Assembly (NCBI GenBank): GCA_947085425.1 | Contig: CAMTWK010000013.1 | Coordinates: 1-52,241, forward strand | DNA length: 52,241 nt | From: UKL13-2 sp947085425 | Lineage (GTDB): Bacteria > Pseudomonadota > Gammaproteobacteria > Burkholderiales > Usitatibacteraceae | Direction: 5' to 3' | Shown here: positions 16,004 to 25,911 of the stretch, piece by piece | Layout: every line of letters begins with the position of its first letter | Position numbering within the stretch: the stretch's first letter is position 1 | Position numbers and translations under genes: made by a program | The notes under the pieces: generated by a model | Databases searched by the model: none | What the model saw: the letters and a program-made list of their open reading frames with translations, nothing else | What the model was told of the DNA's origin: nothing

Positions 16004-17491
16004 ATGCAAACAAGTTCCTACATATTGAGTCTGGCCATTTGGGTGCCGATTGTGGTCGGTGTCCTGGTGTTGTTTTTATACCGCGACGAGCAAAAATCGG
16101 CGGCGCGCTGGGTCGCGTTAATCGGCAGCCTCATGGGGCTGGCAGTCACCTTGCCGCTGTGGGTCTGGTTTGACAATGGCACCGCGGCGATGCAATTTGT
16201 GCAAAAGGCGAGTTGGATTGCCCGTTACAACATCCACTATGCACTCGGTGTCGACGGCATTTCGATGTTGTTTATTTTGCTCAATAGTTTCACCACTGTG
16301 TTGGTGATTATTGCCGCCTGGCAGGTCATCAACGAAAAAGTCTCGCAGTATCTGGCGGCCTTTTTGATAATGTCCGGCCTCATCAATGGTGTGTTTGCCG
16401 CCACCGATGCGATTTTGTTTTACCTGTTTTTTGAGGCCATGCTCATCCCGATGTTCTTGATCATCGGTGTCTGGGGCGGCCCGCGGCGCGTGTATGCAGC
16501 GGTGAAATTTTTCCTGTACACCTTGCTCGGTTCGTTGTTGATGCTGGCGGCGTTGATATATCTGTACAACGTCACCAACGGCAGTTTTGATATTGTTGAT
16601 TTTCAGCGCGTGCCGCTGGGCCTGACTGCACAAACCCTTATTTTTTTTGCCTTCTTCGCCTCGTTTGCCGTCAAGGTGCCCATGTGGCCGGTGCACACCT
16701 GGTTGCCGGATGCACACGTCGAAGCGCCGACCGGCGGCTCGGTGGTGTTGGCGGCCATCACCTTGAAGATCGGTGCCTACGGTTTTCTCCGGTTCAATTT
16801 GCCGATTGCACCGGATGCGTCGCAGGCGTTGTCGGGCTTTATGATCGCCCTGTCGCTGATCGCGGTGATTTATATCGGTCTGGTGGCGCTGGCGCAGTCC
16901 GACATGAAGAAGTTGGTGGCGTATTCGTCAATTTCGCACATGGGTTTTGTCACCCTCGGCTTCTTTATATTCAATACCCAGGGTGTTGAAGGTGGTCTGG
17001 TGCAAATGATTTCGCACGGCTTTATTTCTGCAGCGATGTTTTTGTCGATTGGTGTGCTTTACGATCGTGTGCATTCGCGGGAAATTTCCGCTTATGGCGG
17101 GGTGGTCAACACCATGCCGAAGTTTGCATTTTTTGCGGTGTTTTTTGCCATGGCCAATTCCGGCTTGCCCGGCACCTCGGGCTTTGTGGGTGAATTCATG
17201 GTGATTTTGGGCGCGATGAAAGTCAACTTCTGGTACGCGTTTGCCGCTGCCACCACGTTGATTCTGGGCGCGGCTTATACCCTGTGGATGGTCAAGCGGG
17301 TGATTTTCGGTGACATCGCCAATGAAAATGTGCGTGCACTGGTTGACCTGAATGCCCGCGAAATGGTGATGCTGACCGCTCTCGCATTGTTGGTGTTATT
17401 GATGGGCGTTTATCCGCAACCCTTTACCGAAGTGATGCATGTTTCAGTGGATGCCCTGCTGAAACACGTGGCACTTGGCAAATTGAATTAG
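16004..17491 (+). CDS. nuoM: NADH-quinone oxidoreductase subunit M
   Basis: 495 residues from the ATG at 16004 (AAAGAG just upstream); an in-frame TTG at 15974 would start inside a hairpin. Antiporter-like proton-pumping subunit with 14 predicted helices. Glu144 in YLFFEAMLIPMF and Lys224 in FAVKVPMWPVHTWLPDAHVE are the conserved charges of the pumping path. nuoN starts two bases after the stop. Confidence 0.97.
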   Translation: MQTSSYILSLAIWVPIVVGVLVLFLYRDEQKSAARWVALIGSLMGLAVTLPLWVWFDNGTAAMQFVQKASWIARYNIHYALGVDGISMLFILLNSFTTVLVIIAAWQVINEKVSQYLAAFLIMSGLINGVFAATDAILFYLFFEAMLIPMFLIIGVWGGPRRVYAAVKFFLYTLLGSLLMLAALIYLYNVTNGSFDIVDFQRVPLGLTAQTLIFFAFFASFAVKVPMWPVHTWLPDAHVEAPTGGSVVLAAITLKIGAYGFLRFNLPIAPDASQALSGFMIALSLIAVIYIGLVALAQSDMKKLVAYSSISHMGFVTLGFFIFNTQGVEGGLVQMISHGFISAAMFLSIGVLYDRVHSREISAYGGVVNTMPKFAFFAVFFAMANSGLPGTSGFVGEFMVILGAMKVNFWYAFAAATTLILGAAYTLWMVKRVIFGDIANENVRALVDLNAREMVMLTALALLVLLMGVYPQPFTEVMHVSVDALLKHVALGKLN

Positions 17492-17493
17492 GC

Positions 17494-18951
17494 ATGACTA
17501 TGACGTTAGCTGAAGTAAATCTTTCTATCGCCGGACCGGAACTGTTCCTGTTGGGAATGACGTTTGTCATCATGCTAGTAGACCTGTTTGGTGACGAAAA
17601 TAAACGCGCCGGCCGCCTCTACTACGGTACCTTGCTGACGCTCGCGCTGGTGGCGGTTTATGTGTTTGTCATCGCCGCCGCGACACCACGGTTCGCCTTT
17701 AACAATATGTTTGTGGCCGATCAAATGTCGACCATTCTGAAAGTCTCGTTGCTGATTGGTGTCGGCGTGTTATTGGTTTACAGCCGTGGTTATCTGCAAA
17801 CCCGTAAATTATTCACCGGCGAATTTGTCCTGCTGATGTTGTTTGCCACCCTCGGCATGATGGTGATGGTGTCGGCCAATCATTTTATTTCGCTGTACCT
17901 TGGCTTGGAAATTCTGGCGTTGTCGACCTACACGATGGTTGCATTGAACCGTGATTCGGCGACCTCGACCGAAGCGGCCATGAAATACTTCATCCTCGGC
18001 GCGTTGGCATCCGGCATGTTGTTGTACGGCATGTCGATGATTTATGGCGCGACCGGGTCGTTGGATGTGTCGATCATTGCCAAAACGATCGAGTTGTCGC
18101 GTGCCAATGACCCGTTGATCACGTTTGGGCTGGTGTTTGTGGTTTCCGGTTTGGCGTTCAAATTGGGCGTGGTGCCATTTCATATGTGGGTGCCGGACGT
18201 TTACGAAGGCGCACCGACACCGATGGCCATGTTTATCGGTTCGGCTTCCAAAATTGCCGCGTTTGGTTTTCTGGTGCGTATTCTCGGTGACGCGCTCGCC
18301 GGTGCCAGCAACGACTGGCAGGGTATGTTGGTTATTCTTGCGGTCGCATCACTTGCGGTCGGTAACATCATCGCCATCGCCCAGACCAATATCAAACGTA
18401 TGTTGGCGTATTCGACTATTTCACACATGGGCTTTTTGTTGCTGGGTATTCTGGCGGGTACCAAAAGCGGTTACGCGGCCAGCATGTTTTATATCGTTAC
18501 CTATGCACTGACCTCACTCGGCGCGTTCGGTATTATTTTGCTGTTGTCGCGCGAAGGTTTTGAAGCCGACAAGATTGATGACTTAAAAGGCCTCAACCAG
18601 CGTTCACCGTGGGTCGCGTTCATGATGATGGTGATCATGTTCTCGATGGCCGGTATCCCGCCGTTTGTCGGATTTTTTGCCAAGTTGTCGGTGCTCGAAG
18701 CGGTGCTCAATGTTGGCTACACCTGGCTGGTGGTGTACGCGGTGATGATGAGTGTGATTGGCGCCTATTATTATTTGCGCATCGTCAAACTGATGTACAT
18801 GGATGACCCCGTCGACACCACACCGATTGTGGCTGGCCGGGTGATGCGCGCCACACTGACCGTCAACACACTGACGGTATTGTTACTCGGCTTGTTGCCT
18901 GGAGCCGGATTAATGGGCTTGTGTCTGGCCGCGATTCAACGCTCGCTGTAA
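17494..18951 (+). CDS. nuoN: NADH-quinone oxidoreductase subunit N
   Basis: 485-residue third antiporter-like subunit and last gene of the complex I set. Glu139 (YLGLEILALSTYTMVALNRD) and the FKLGVVPFHMWVPDVYEGAP segment are conserved. The ATG at 17494 is used, with a second ATG two codons later. No convincing terminator follows: there is only a weak CCGGT/ACCGG stem at about 18957-18972, so transcription may continue into the Nudix gene. Confidence 0.97.
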   Translation: MTMTLAEVNLSIAGPELFLLGMTFVIMLVDLFGDENKRAGRLYYGTLLTLALVAVYVFVIAAATPRFAFNNMFVADQMSTILKVSLLIGVGVLLVYSRGYLQTRKLFTGEFVLLMLFATLGMMVMVSANHFISLYLGLEILALSTYTMVALNRDSATSTEAAMKYFILGALASGMLLYGMSMIYGATGSLDVSIIAKTIELSRANDPLITFGLVFVVSGLAFKLGVVPFHMWVPDVYEGAPTPMAMFIGSASKIAAFGFLVRILGDALAGASNDWQGMLVILAVASLAVGNIIAIAQTNIKRMLAYSTISHMGFLLLGILAGTKSGYAASMFYIVTYALTSLGAFGIILLLSREGFEADKIDDLKGLNQRSPWVAFMMMVIMFSMAGIPPFVGFFAKLSVLEAVLNVGYTWLVVYAVMMSVIGAYYYLRIVKLMYMDDPVDTTPIVAGRVMRATLTVNTLTVLLLGLLPGAGLMGLCLAAIQRSL

Positions 18952-18994
18952 TCTGCCGGTCGATCAACCGGTAAACCAATCGGGGCAACCACCT

Positions 18995-19558
18995 TTGTCT
19001 GACCCCGCCAACCCGCCTGATCTAACCGAACACCACCTCGAAACCGAGCAGGTGGTGGACGGTAAATTTATTCGTATGCATACCGACCGGGTGCGTTTGC
19101 CGGACGGCAGTGAGTCGCACCGTGAATACGTATTGCATCCCGGCGCGGTGGTGGTCGCCGCCTTTATTGATGAGCAAACCTTGTTATTTGAGCACCAGTA
19201 TCGTTACGCTCTGGGCCGCCATTTTGTTGAATTGCCTGCCGGCAAGATTGAAGTGGGCGAACCCTTGCTGGCGACCGCACAGCGCGAGCTGCGCGAGGAA
19301 ACCGGCTACGTCAGTGAGCACTGGCAACATCTGTTGACCATGCACCCCACCATTGGATATGCCAACGAACATATTGATTTATATGTTGCCAGAAACGTGC
19401 GGTTTGTCGGACATCAGCGTGATGCAGGTGAATTTTTGGAAGTGTTTACCATGACCATTGACGAGGCGCTGACGCGGGTCGGCCGTGGCGAGATCACTGA
19501 TACCAAAACAGCGTGTTCACTTTTATGGATCGATAAGTTTTATCGGCACAAATTGTAA
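18995..19558 (+). CDS. Nudix hydrolase, ADP-ribose pyrophosphatase-like
   Basis: 187 residues with a TTG start 43 bp after nuoN. The Nudix box is complete: GKIEVGE, seven residues, then RELREETGY, which supplies the metal-binding glutamates. The upstream PAGKIE context and the preceding FEHQYRYALGRHFVELP resemble ADP-ribose or nucleoside-diphosphate-sugar pyrophosphatases of the NudF type. Cytosolic; probably a housekeeping hydrolase. glpD starts 9 bp downstream, so the two are likely co-transcribed. The exact substrate is inferred by resemblance only. Confidence 0.9.
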   Translation: MSDPANPPDLTEHHLETEQVVDGKFIRMHTDRVRLPDGSESHREYVLHPGAVVVAAFIDEQTLLFEHQYRYALGRHFVELPAGKIEVGEPLLATAQRELREETGYVSEHWQHLLTMHPTIGYANEHIDLYVARNVRFVGHQRDAGEFLEVFTMTIDEALTRVGRGEITDTKTACSLLWIDKFYRHKL

Positions 19559-19567
19559 AATATACCA

Positions 19568-21118
19568 ATGACTTATGACTTGGTGATTATCGGCGGTGGC
19601 ATCAACGGTTGTGGCATTGCGCGTGACGCCGCCGGTCGCGGGCTAAAGGTATTGCTCGCCGAGCAGGATGACCTGGCCTCCGCAACCAGTGGCAACAGTT
19701 CCAAACTGATCCACGGCGGCCTGCGCTATTTGGAGCAATACGAGTTTCGGCTGGTGCGCGAGGCCCTGCAAGAACGTGAGGTGTTACTCAAAATTGCCCC
19801 GCACATCATTCATCCGCTTGATTTTGTGCTGCCACACGACCGCAGCATGCGCCCCGCGTTTATGGTCCGTGCCGGGCTGTTTTTATATGACCATATCGGC
19901 GGCAAGATTTCCTTGCCCGGCTCGCGTGGCGTCAAATTTCCAGACGAGCAATACAGCGCCGGTTTGCGCCCGAATATTCGTCAAGGCTTTCTCTATTCTG
20001 ATGCGCGGGTGGATGATTCCCGTCTGACGGTGATCAATGCCATGGCAGCGCGCGATTTGGGTGCCGCTATCCTGACCCGTACCCGCGTCGAGCGCGCCAG
20101 CAGAACACCGGCCGGTTGGCAGGTGATACTGCGTGACACCGTCAGCCAGACGCAATCCGAGGTGATGGCAAAGGCGATCGTCAACGCCGCCGGACCGTGG
20201 GTGCAACAGGTGCTCGACATTGGCATAAAAGTTGAGTCGGCCGCCACCGTGCGTTTGGTGAAAGGCTCACACATTGTGGTGCCACGTGTGCACGAACATG
20301 ATCACGCCTACATCTTGCAAAACGATGATGGTCGGGTCGCGTTTGTGATTCCGTATGAAGAGAAATTTTCGTTGATCGGCACCACCGATGTCGCCATTCA
20401 AAGTATGGCGGAAGGGGATCACATCACCCCTGCGGAAACAGTGTATTTGTTGCAGGCGGTGAATCGGTATTTCCCCCAGTCTTTACATGCGCAAGACATT
20501 GTTTGGTCGTACGCCGGTGTCAGGCCACTTTACGACGATGGTGCCACCGACCCCGCCTCCATTACCCGCGACTATGTATTAAAGGTCGATGATGAAAATG
20601 GCGATTGGCCGGTGCTGTCGATATTCGGCGGAAAAATCACCACCTATCGTCGTTTGGCCGAACACGCGTTGGATGCACTACGTCCGTACTTTCCGCAATA
20701 TGCCAGCCAGTGGAATCCATGGACGGCGGACACTGCTTTGCCGGGTGGTGAATTTAAAGATGGCGGCGGGGCGGGCAACATCGCGGGCGGGCGCGCGAAA
20801 CGACTTGCGCAGTCGTTCATGTCGCGCCACACGGGTGTGGCCCCCGACTTTGTCGGGCGGTTGGTGTTTAGACATGGTGTCAACGCTGAATTGATTTTGA
20901 AAAATATCCGCTCAATGGATGATCTGGGCGAATTGTTTGGGCGCGGATTGAATTTGTTGTGTGAACGCGAAATCGACTATTTGATCGCACGCGAATGGGC
21001 GCGATCAGCCGATGACATACTTTGGCGCCGCACAAAATGTGGCTTACATATGGACGAGGCTGAGCGTGCGCGGGTGACCGGCTTTATAGATCAGAAATTA
21101 AAAGTGCACTATCCATGA
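19568..21118 (+). CDS. glpD: Aerobic glycerol-3-phosphate dehydrogenase
   Basis: 516-residue FAD enzyme that oxidises glycerol 3-phosphate to dihydroxyacetone phosphate and feeds electrons to quinone at the inner membrane. The N-terminal Rossmann motif reads IIGGGINGCGIARDAAGRG. The downstream SGNSSKLIHGGLRYLE block and the GTTDVA and YAGVRPL segments are family signatures. No other glp genes are nearby. It ends in ATGA, coupled to the HAD gene. Its product is the substrate of TpiA, encoded 17 kb away. Confidence 0.96.
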   Translation: MTYDLVIIGGGINGCGIARDAAGRGLKVLLAEQDDLASATSGNSSKLIHGGLRYLEQYEFRLVREALQEREVLLKIAPHIIHPLDFVLPHDRSMRPAFMVRAGLFLYDHIGGKISLPGSRGVKFPDEQYSAGLRPNIRQGFLYSDARVDDSRLTVINAMAARDLGAAILTRTRVERASRTPAGWQVILRDTVSQTQSEVMAKAIVNAAGPWVQQVLDIGIKVESAATVRLVKGSHIVVPRVHEHDHAYILQNDDGRVAFVIPYEEKFSLIGTTDVAIQSMAEGDHITPAETVYLLQAVNRYFPQSLHAQDIVWSYAGVRPLYDDGATDPASITRDYVLKVDDENGDWPVLSIFGGKITTYRRLAEHALDALRPYFPQYASQWNPWTADTALPGGEFKDGGGAGNIAGGRAKRLAQSFMSRHTGVAPDFVGRLVFRHGVNAELILKNIRSMDDLGELFGRGLNLLCEREIDYLIAREWARSADDILWRRTKCGLHMDEAERARVTGFIDQKLKVHYP

Positions 21119-21912
21119 GGCGTTTCGCGCAATTTGCCGTGGAAAATGGCGTGGATGGGGTGCTTTTTGATATTGACGACACCCTCACCACCGACGGCAA
21201 AATTACCGGCGATGCTTATGCAGCGATGTCCCGGTTGAAAATGGCGGGTATGTTGGTGGTTCCGATTACCGGTCGGCCGGCGGGCTGGTGCGACCACATC
21301 GCGCGCATGTGGCCGGTGGATGCGGTGGTCGGCGAAAACGGCGCATTTTATTTTGGTTATGATGCCGCCGCCGGAAGAATCATCAAACGATTTATGGCCG
21401 ATGACGCCATCCGCAAACAAAACCGGCAACGATTGGCAGAGGTCGCCGCCGCCATTTTGGCGGCGGTGCCGGGTGCGGCACTCGCGGCCGATCACGCTTA
21501 TCGTGAAGCCGATATTGCCATCGATTTTTGTGAAGAAGTGCCAAGATTGCCTGACGCGGCCATTTCCCGCATCAAAGACCTTATGGAAGTGGCGGGCCTG
21601 ACCGCCAAGGTGAGTTCGATTCACGTCAACGGCTGGTTTGGTGAATACGACAAACTGACCACCACCCAAAAATTGTTCAACGAACTATTCGGCATCAACC
21701 TGGCCACTGAAAAATCCCGCTACGTGTTTGTGGGGGACTCGCCCAACGATCAACCGATGTTTGCTTACTTTCCAAACTCTGTTGGTGTCGCCAATATCGC
21801 CGATTTTATTTCGCAATTGACCACCCCGCCGACCTTTGTGACTGATCAGCGCTGTGGCGCAGGTTTTGTGGAAGTGGTCAATCGTCTCGTCGGATTACAA
21901 GCGCGTGACTGA
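21115..21912 (+). CDS. HAD-superfamily phosphatase (subclass IIB type)
   Basis: 265 residues, start overlapping the glpD stop (ATGA). Motif I is DIDDTLT (Asp19 nucleophile, Asp21 acid/base), motif II is the Thr of VPITGRP, and the late GDSPNDQPMF supplies the metal-binding acid residues. The cap between them fits the Cof-like subclass, which hydrolyses sugar or glycerol phosphates. Coupling to glpD suggests a phosphorylated three-carbon or sugar substrate, but that is inference. It converges on the minus-strand sensor gene, with 88 bp between and no clear terminator. Confidence 0.88.
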   Translation: MRRFAQFAVENGVDGVLFDIDDTLTTDGKITGDAYAAMSRLKMAGMLVVPITGRPAGWCDHIARMWPVDAVVGENGAFYFGYDAAAGRIIKRFMADDAIRKQNRQRLAEVAAAILAAVPGAALAADHAYREADIAIDFCEEVPRLPDAAISRIKDLMEVAGLTAKVSSIHVNGWFGEYDKLTTTQKLFNELFGINLATEKSRYVFVGDSPNDQPMFAYFPNSVGVANIADFISQLTTPPTFVTDQRCGAGFVEVVNRLVGLQARD

Positions 21913-22000
21913 CTTTCCAGACAGTTTTGGCGACTGATTGTGTTGCCACAAATTGAGTCAGACAGCGACGTCAGTTGCCGCAGCTTGTCAGCGATCGAAA

Positions 22001-24310
22001 TTAACTGCCCGTTATCTTTAAAACGTCTGACACGGCGTTAATTAATGATTCTTTGGCAAATGGTTTGAGAACCATGCCGTCATAGGCATGGTTGCCAATC
22101 AATACCGATTCACTGGCACAAAGAATTTTTGGCGCCGGACGATCGGCACCGACGTTTTCCTTAATCTTCGCAACCACTTTTTTGGCGTCAGCAAAATTGG
22201 CGTTGGCGGGGTCGACCACGATGACGTCGAACTCTTCTTCGGCCATGGCTTTAAACGCGTCCTCGGCGCTGACAACAATGACCACACGATAGTCGCGCTT
22301 CTTGAGGGCGCCGGCGGCAAACATCACCTGATCCCGCGCGGCATCGATAATTAACACACTTGCCTTTTTCGATTCGCGCAACGAATGCCGTGTGATCAAG
22401 GTTGCATCGGTATCGTTGTCGTCCTTGGAGCCCACGATGGCAATAATGGCCTCGTTCAATTGCTGCTGTGCAATCGGCTGGCGCAGGTAGGCGCTGATAC
22501 CGTTTTCGCGACAGGTAATGGCGTCGCCGGGCCTGCCGGTGGCGGCCAGCATGATAATGGCCGTCAGACTATGTAGTGGGTGTTGTTTGATCCGAAACGC
22601 CAGCAAAAATCCATCTTGAACGGGCAGGACGTTGGAGGTGATGACCAAGGGAATGGGTTTGTCGGCCTTGGCCATACGTGTCAACAACTCGATGGCCATG
22701 GTTGCGTTGTCGGCTTCGTAGGGGTGCATACGCCAACCCTTTAACCACTCCGCAAGCTGTTTACGCTCCTCGGCATTGTGGCTGACAATCAGTGCCGGCA
22801 AACCGGTCAAGGTCACAAACGTCGGCCGAGGCGCTGGTGGTACATTGGCATCAAACGGGAAATCACAGGTAAACGCATAGGTGATTCCCTGCTTTCGTTC
22901 GGTGACCTCGATCTTGCCTTTTTCGTTGGCCATGGCGCGCACAATTTGCCGCGCCATCGCCAGACGCATGATGGCCGATGGGGGCAATATTTTAACGATT
23001 GATCCGCTGCGGTTGAGATGCTCAATTGAGAACGCCAGGTAAATTTTTTGATGTTCGGCGTATTCCGGGGAAATCGTCAGCGTGATTTCAGAAGGTTTAT
23101 CGCTGGCGGTACTTTCGGTGGAAACACCCGACAATGCGCAGTCGATCAGGTTACGCAAGGCGAGCATTAGTCTGGCACCATCCCCGGCCATTTTGTCCGG
23201 CACGTCCTGCTCGATGCGCACCCGCAATTGCACATTTAAGTTTTCGGCGTGTGGCGCGACACTGGCAATCAGCGCGGCAACGCTTTCCCGCAAGCGAAAT
23301 GCGGTTGGTTCCAACACAATCTGATTGCCCTCAATGCGCGAAAAGTCCAGCAACCCGGCAATCGAATCAAAGGCGGTGGAGGCGGCACTTTCTACGCGCC
23401 TAAACTGCCCCAGCAATTGGCTTGGCAATTCAAGTTGTTCACCGCGCAACACGGCGCTGCCGGCGCCTTCGAGCGCGACCACCAGTTCGTGGGCAATTTT
23501 TTCGATCAACGACATTTGTGCAGCGACCAATCCAGAAGCCGATTTGTTGTCGTCGGCGGTGGCCGACGCGCGGGCAATTTTTAAATGGAACAAGTGCATG
23601 CGACCGGCAATGCCGGCTGCACCGTCCACGGCAAGCGACGCCTGATTGACGGTTTCACCGGTCGCCAATTGAAATTCGAGTAAATCGTGTTGGTTGCTTT
23701 CACCACTGGCATCGAGCGGAAAATACAGTGGGCCGATCCGTCGCTCGGTAGCCAACGATGCGGCTGCAAATAGTTCGGCACAACCGGTGCCCACCATCGA
23801 CTGCGGCGCTTCAACAATGTTGAACAATTTGCAAAACGCATTGTTGATCATCTCGATGCTGCCATCTGGCCCCTCGATCACGCATGCGTCCGAAACATTT
23901 TCGACCAGGTCCAATAGGTGGGTACCCTGCACATTGGCCGCTGTTTCGTTGGCTTTTTCCAGCGATAAATCGCGTACCCACACCGCCATCCCGGTTGGTT
24001 TTCCATTGACGCCGGTCAGGGCGACCAGCTTGAATTCCATCGGGATATGCACGTCATCGGCCATGGCTGATGGCATCATTGCTTCGACCGTGGCAGAACC
24101 CACCTTGCCTTCGGCGACACGTTTGAGTGATTGCGTAAAACGCGGCTTGTCCGTTGGCGTGATCAATTCCGGGAGGGCATAACCAACCGTGCCAATATCA
24201 TGGCCGGCCAGTGCATCGGCCGCAGTGGTGGCGGCCATAACCACCCCCTCCAGGTCAAGCTCAAATACGGGTTCATTCATCGCCGTAAGAATGTGGCCGG
24301 CGTTTTTCAT
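22001..24310 (-). CDS. PAS / histidine-kinase-like / double-receiver protein with degraded motifs
   Basis: 769 residues from the ATG at 24310, which overlaps the pgi stop (ATGA). Apparent order: PAS about 8-115, PAS about 125-235, HisKA-like about 262-330, ATPase-like about 345-490, receiver about 505-625, receiver about 645-765. The dimerisation helix keeps the His-Glu pair (KIAHELVVAL, His274) but lacks the usual Arg-Thr-Pro-Leu. The ATPase part has a poor N-box (LMLALRNLIDCAL) and no recognisable Gly-rich G1 or G2 boxes. Receiver 1 has Ser559 where the phospho-Asp belongs and Arg in place of Lys. Receiver 2 keeps Asp700 (DVIVVDPAN) and Lys749 (LKPF). It may therefore be a scaffold or receive phosphate without being a kinase. 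No membrane helix, so a cytosolic sensor. Confidence 0.82.
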   Translation of the reverse strand: MKNAGHILTAMNEPVFELDLEGVVMAATTAADALAGHDIGTVGYALPELITPTDKPRFTQSLKRVAEGKVGSATVEAMMPSAMADDVHIPMEFKLVALTGVNGKPTGMAVWVRDLSLEKANETAANVQGTHLLDLVENVSDACVIEGPDGSIEMINNAFCKLFNIVEAPQSMVGTGCAELFAAASLATERRIGPLYFPLDASGESNQHDLLEFQLATGETVNQASLAVDGAAGIAGRMHLFHLKIARASATADDNKSASGLVAAQMSLIEKIAHELVVALEGAGSAVLRGEQLELPSQLLGQFRRVESAASTAFDSIAGLLDFSRIEGNQIVLEPTAFRLRESVAALIASVAPHAENLNVQLRVRIEQDVPDKMAGDGARLMLALRNLIDCALSGVSTESTASDKPSEITLTISPEYAEHQKIYLAFSIEHLNRSGSIVKILPPSAIMRLAMARQIVRAMANEKGKIEVTERKQGITYAFTCDFPFDANVPPAPRPTFVTLTGLPALIVSHNAEERKQLAEWLKGWRMHPYEADNATMAIELLTRMAKADKPIPLVITSNVLPVQDGFLLAFRIKQHPLHSLTAIIMLAATGRPGDAITCRENGISAYLRQPIAQQQLNEAIIAIVGSKDDNDTDATLITRHSLRESKKASVLIIDAARDQVMFAAGALKKRDYRVVIVVSAEDAFKAMAEEEFDVIVVDPANANFADAKKVVAKIKENVGADRPAPKILCASESVLIGNHAYDGMVLKPFAKESLINAVSDVLKITGS

Positions 24311-25911
24311 GCCGCTGCTCCAAATCGTTCGGACTGGTTTTGCATTTGCAAAACGAATGGTGTGCGGTTGTGCAACATGTTGATCGCCGGAAGAATTTCT
24401 TTGGCGATAATTTTGCCCAACTCGACACCCCACTGATCAAAGCTGTTGACATGCCAAAACACACCCTGTGAAAAGACCTTGTGTTCATAAAACGCGACCA
24501 ACGCACCCAGATGAAATGCGTCCAGCCGCGCCAATTCAATCATGGCAACCGGTCGGCCGCCGCCATGTACCTTGTGCGCCGGCATACCGGGTGCGGCATT
24601 GCCATTCCACAATGCGCTCGCCTGCGCAAATGCGTGTGCGACCAGCCGGTGGTGTTGGTCAGTGGAAGCGCTTTCACGCTCGTTGATGATAATAATATCC
24701 GAGCTGATGATGTCTGTGCCCTGATGCAGCAATTGGTAAAACGAATGCTGCCCGTTGGTGCCGGCTTCACCAAAAATAACCGGGCAGGTCGGGTAATCAA
24801 CCGGCTGGCCATCCAGATCAAACGACTTGCCGTTTGATTCCATTTCGACCTGCTGCAAATGATTGGGTAATCGCGCCAGCCGCTCGGCATAGGGTAACAC
24901 CGCATGCACACCGATATTCAGGAAATTGCGATTCCAGATGCCCGCCGCCGCCGCCAGCATCGGCAGGTTTTCGGCAAATGGCGCGGTCGCAAAATGGTGG
25001 TCCATCGCCGCGGCACCGGCCAGTAGCTGCGAAAAGTTGTCGAAGCCAACTGCCAGCGCAACCGGTAGACCCACCGCCGACCACAAAGAGTACCGTCCGC
25101 CAACCCCGCTCCAAAATACAAAAGTATTGTTGGCTGCATAACCTTGCTTTGCGGCTTCCGTTGGATTCGCGGTTACGGCGACAAATTGCCGGCCAAACGC
25201 GTCCCCACCCAGCGCGTCATTCATCCACGCCGCGGTGGCGCGCGCATTGACGTTGGTTTCTTCGGTGGTAAATGTTTTAGAGATCACCACGACCAGAGTG
25301 GTGGCGGCATTGAGTGGCCGCAGAGTATCGGCCACGGCGGCACCATCAATATTGCTGATGAAGTGAATCGCCTGACCATCATGAAATCGTTTTAATGCGC
25401 TGACCGCCATGGCCGGGCCCAACGCCGAACCGCCAATGCCGATCACCACCACATCTGTATAGGCGTGGTCGGCAATACTGCGGGCGTGTGCTTTGCCGGC
25501 GCGAATATCAGTGACAAAGGACTGCATGCGAGCCAATTCGGTTTGAATGGCCGATTCGATGTCGGCAGGTTTGGCGGCATCGGAATCAGCGTGTGCGGCG
25601 GGTGCGTTTTTCCGCAACAGCGTGTGCTGAATCGGTCGCGCTTCGGTTTGATTGATGGCGGTGCCGGCAATGAGTTGTCGGGCCTGGCTTTCAAGTCCCA
25701 TTTCCACAGCCAAATTGCCGAGTGCTGCCATTATGTCTTGATCGATCGACTGGCGGGATAGGTCAAGCGTGATCCCGCAGGCGCTCTGAACAGGCAGGCA
25801 TGATCGCCGCGGTTTCGCCGCAGGCGCTGCGTTTGGCTGGCTTGCGGACTGTCCGTGTTTGGCAAATTGGTCGAGCTTTTGCCACGAAACTGTGCTGGTT
25901 GGTCTTGGCAT
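24307..25911 (-). CDS. pgi: Glucose-6-phosphate isomerase
   Basis: 534 residues from the ATG at 25911; a TTG at 25923 would add four residues, and neither has a clear ribosome-binding site. Interconverts glucose 6-phosphate and fructose 6-phosphate. Signatures seen include VVISKTFTTEETNVNARA (phosphate loop), GGRYSLWSAVGLP, the catalytic EAGTNGQHSFYQLLHQGT region and FDQWGVELGK near the C-terminus. A TATAAT on this strand 28 bp upstream probably drives it. It is coupled by ATGA to the degraded sensor gene downstream. Confidence 0.97.
   Translation of the reverse strand: MPRPTSTVSWQKLDQFAKHGQSASQPNAAPAAKPRRSCLPVQSACGITLDLSRQSIDQDIMAALGNLAVEMGLESQARQLIAGTAINQTEARPIQHTLLRKNAPAAHADSDAAKPADIESAIQTELARMQSFVTDIRAGKAHARSIADHAYTDVVVIGIGGSALGPAMAVSALKRFHDGQAIHFISNIDGAAVADTLRPLNAATTLVVVISKTFTTEETNVNARATAAWMNDALGGDAFGRQFVAVTANPTEAAKQGYAANNTFVFWSGVGGRYSLWSAVGLPVALAVGFDNFSQLLAGAAAMDHHFATAPFAENLPMLAAAAGIWNRNFLNIGVHAVLPYAERLARLPNHLQQVEMESNGKSFDLDGQPVDYPTCPVIFGEAGTNGQHSFYQLLHQGTDIISSDIIIINERESASTDQHHRLVAHAFAQASALWNGNAAPGMPAHKVHGGGRPVAMIELARLDAFHLGALVAFYEHKVFSQGVFWHVNSFDQWGVELGKIIAKEILPAINMLHNRTPFVLQMQNQSERFGAAA

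Noticed and set aside
23325..23645. Several plus-strand frames opposite the sensor gene
   Set aside because: They shadow a long coding gene, have arginine/alanine-rich composition and no start signals.
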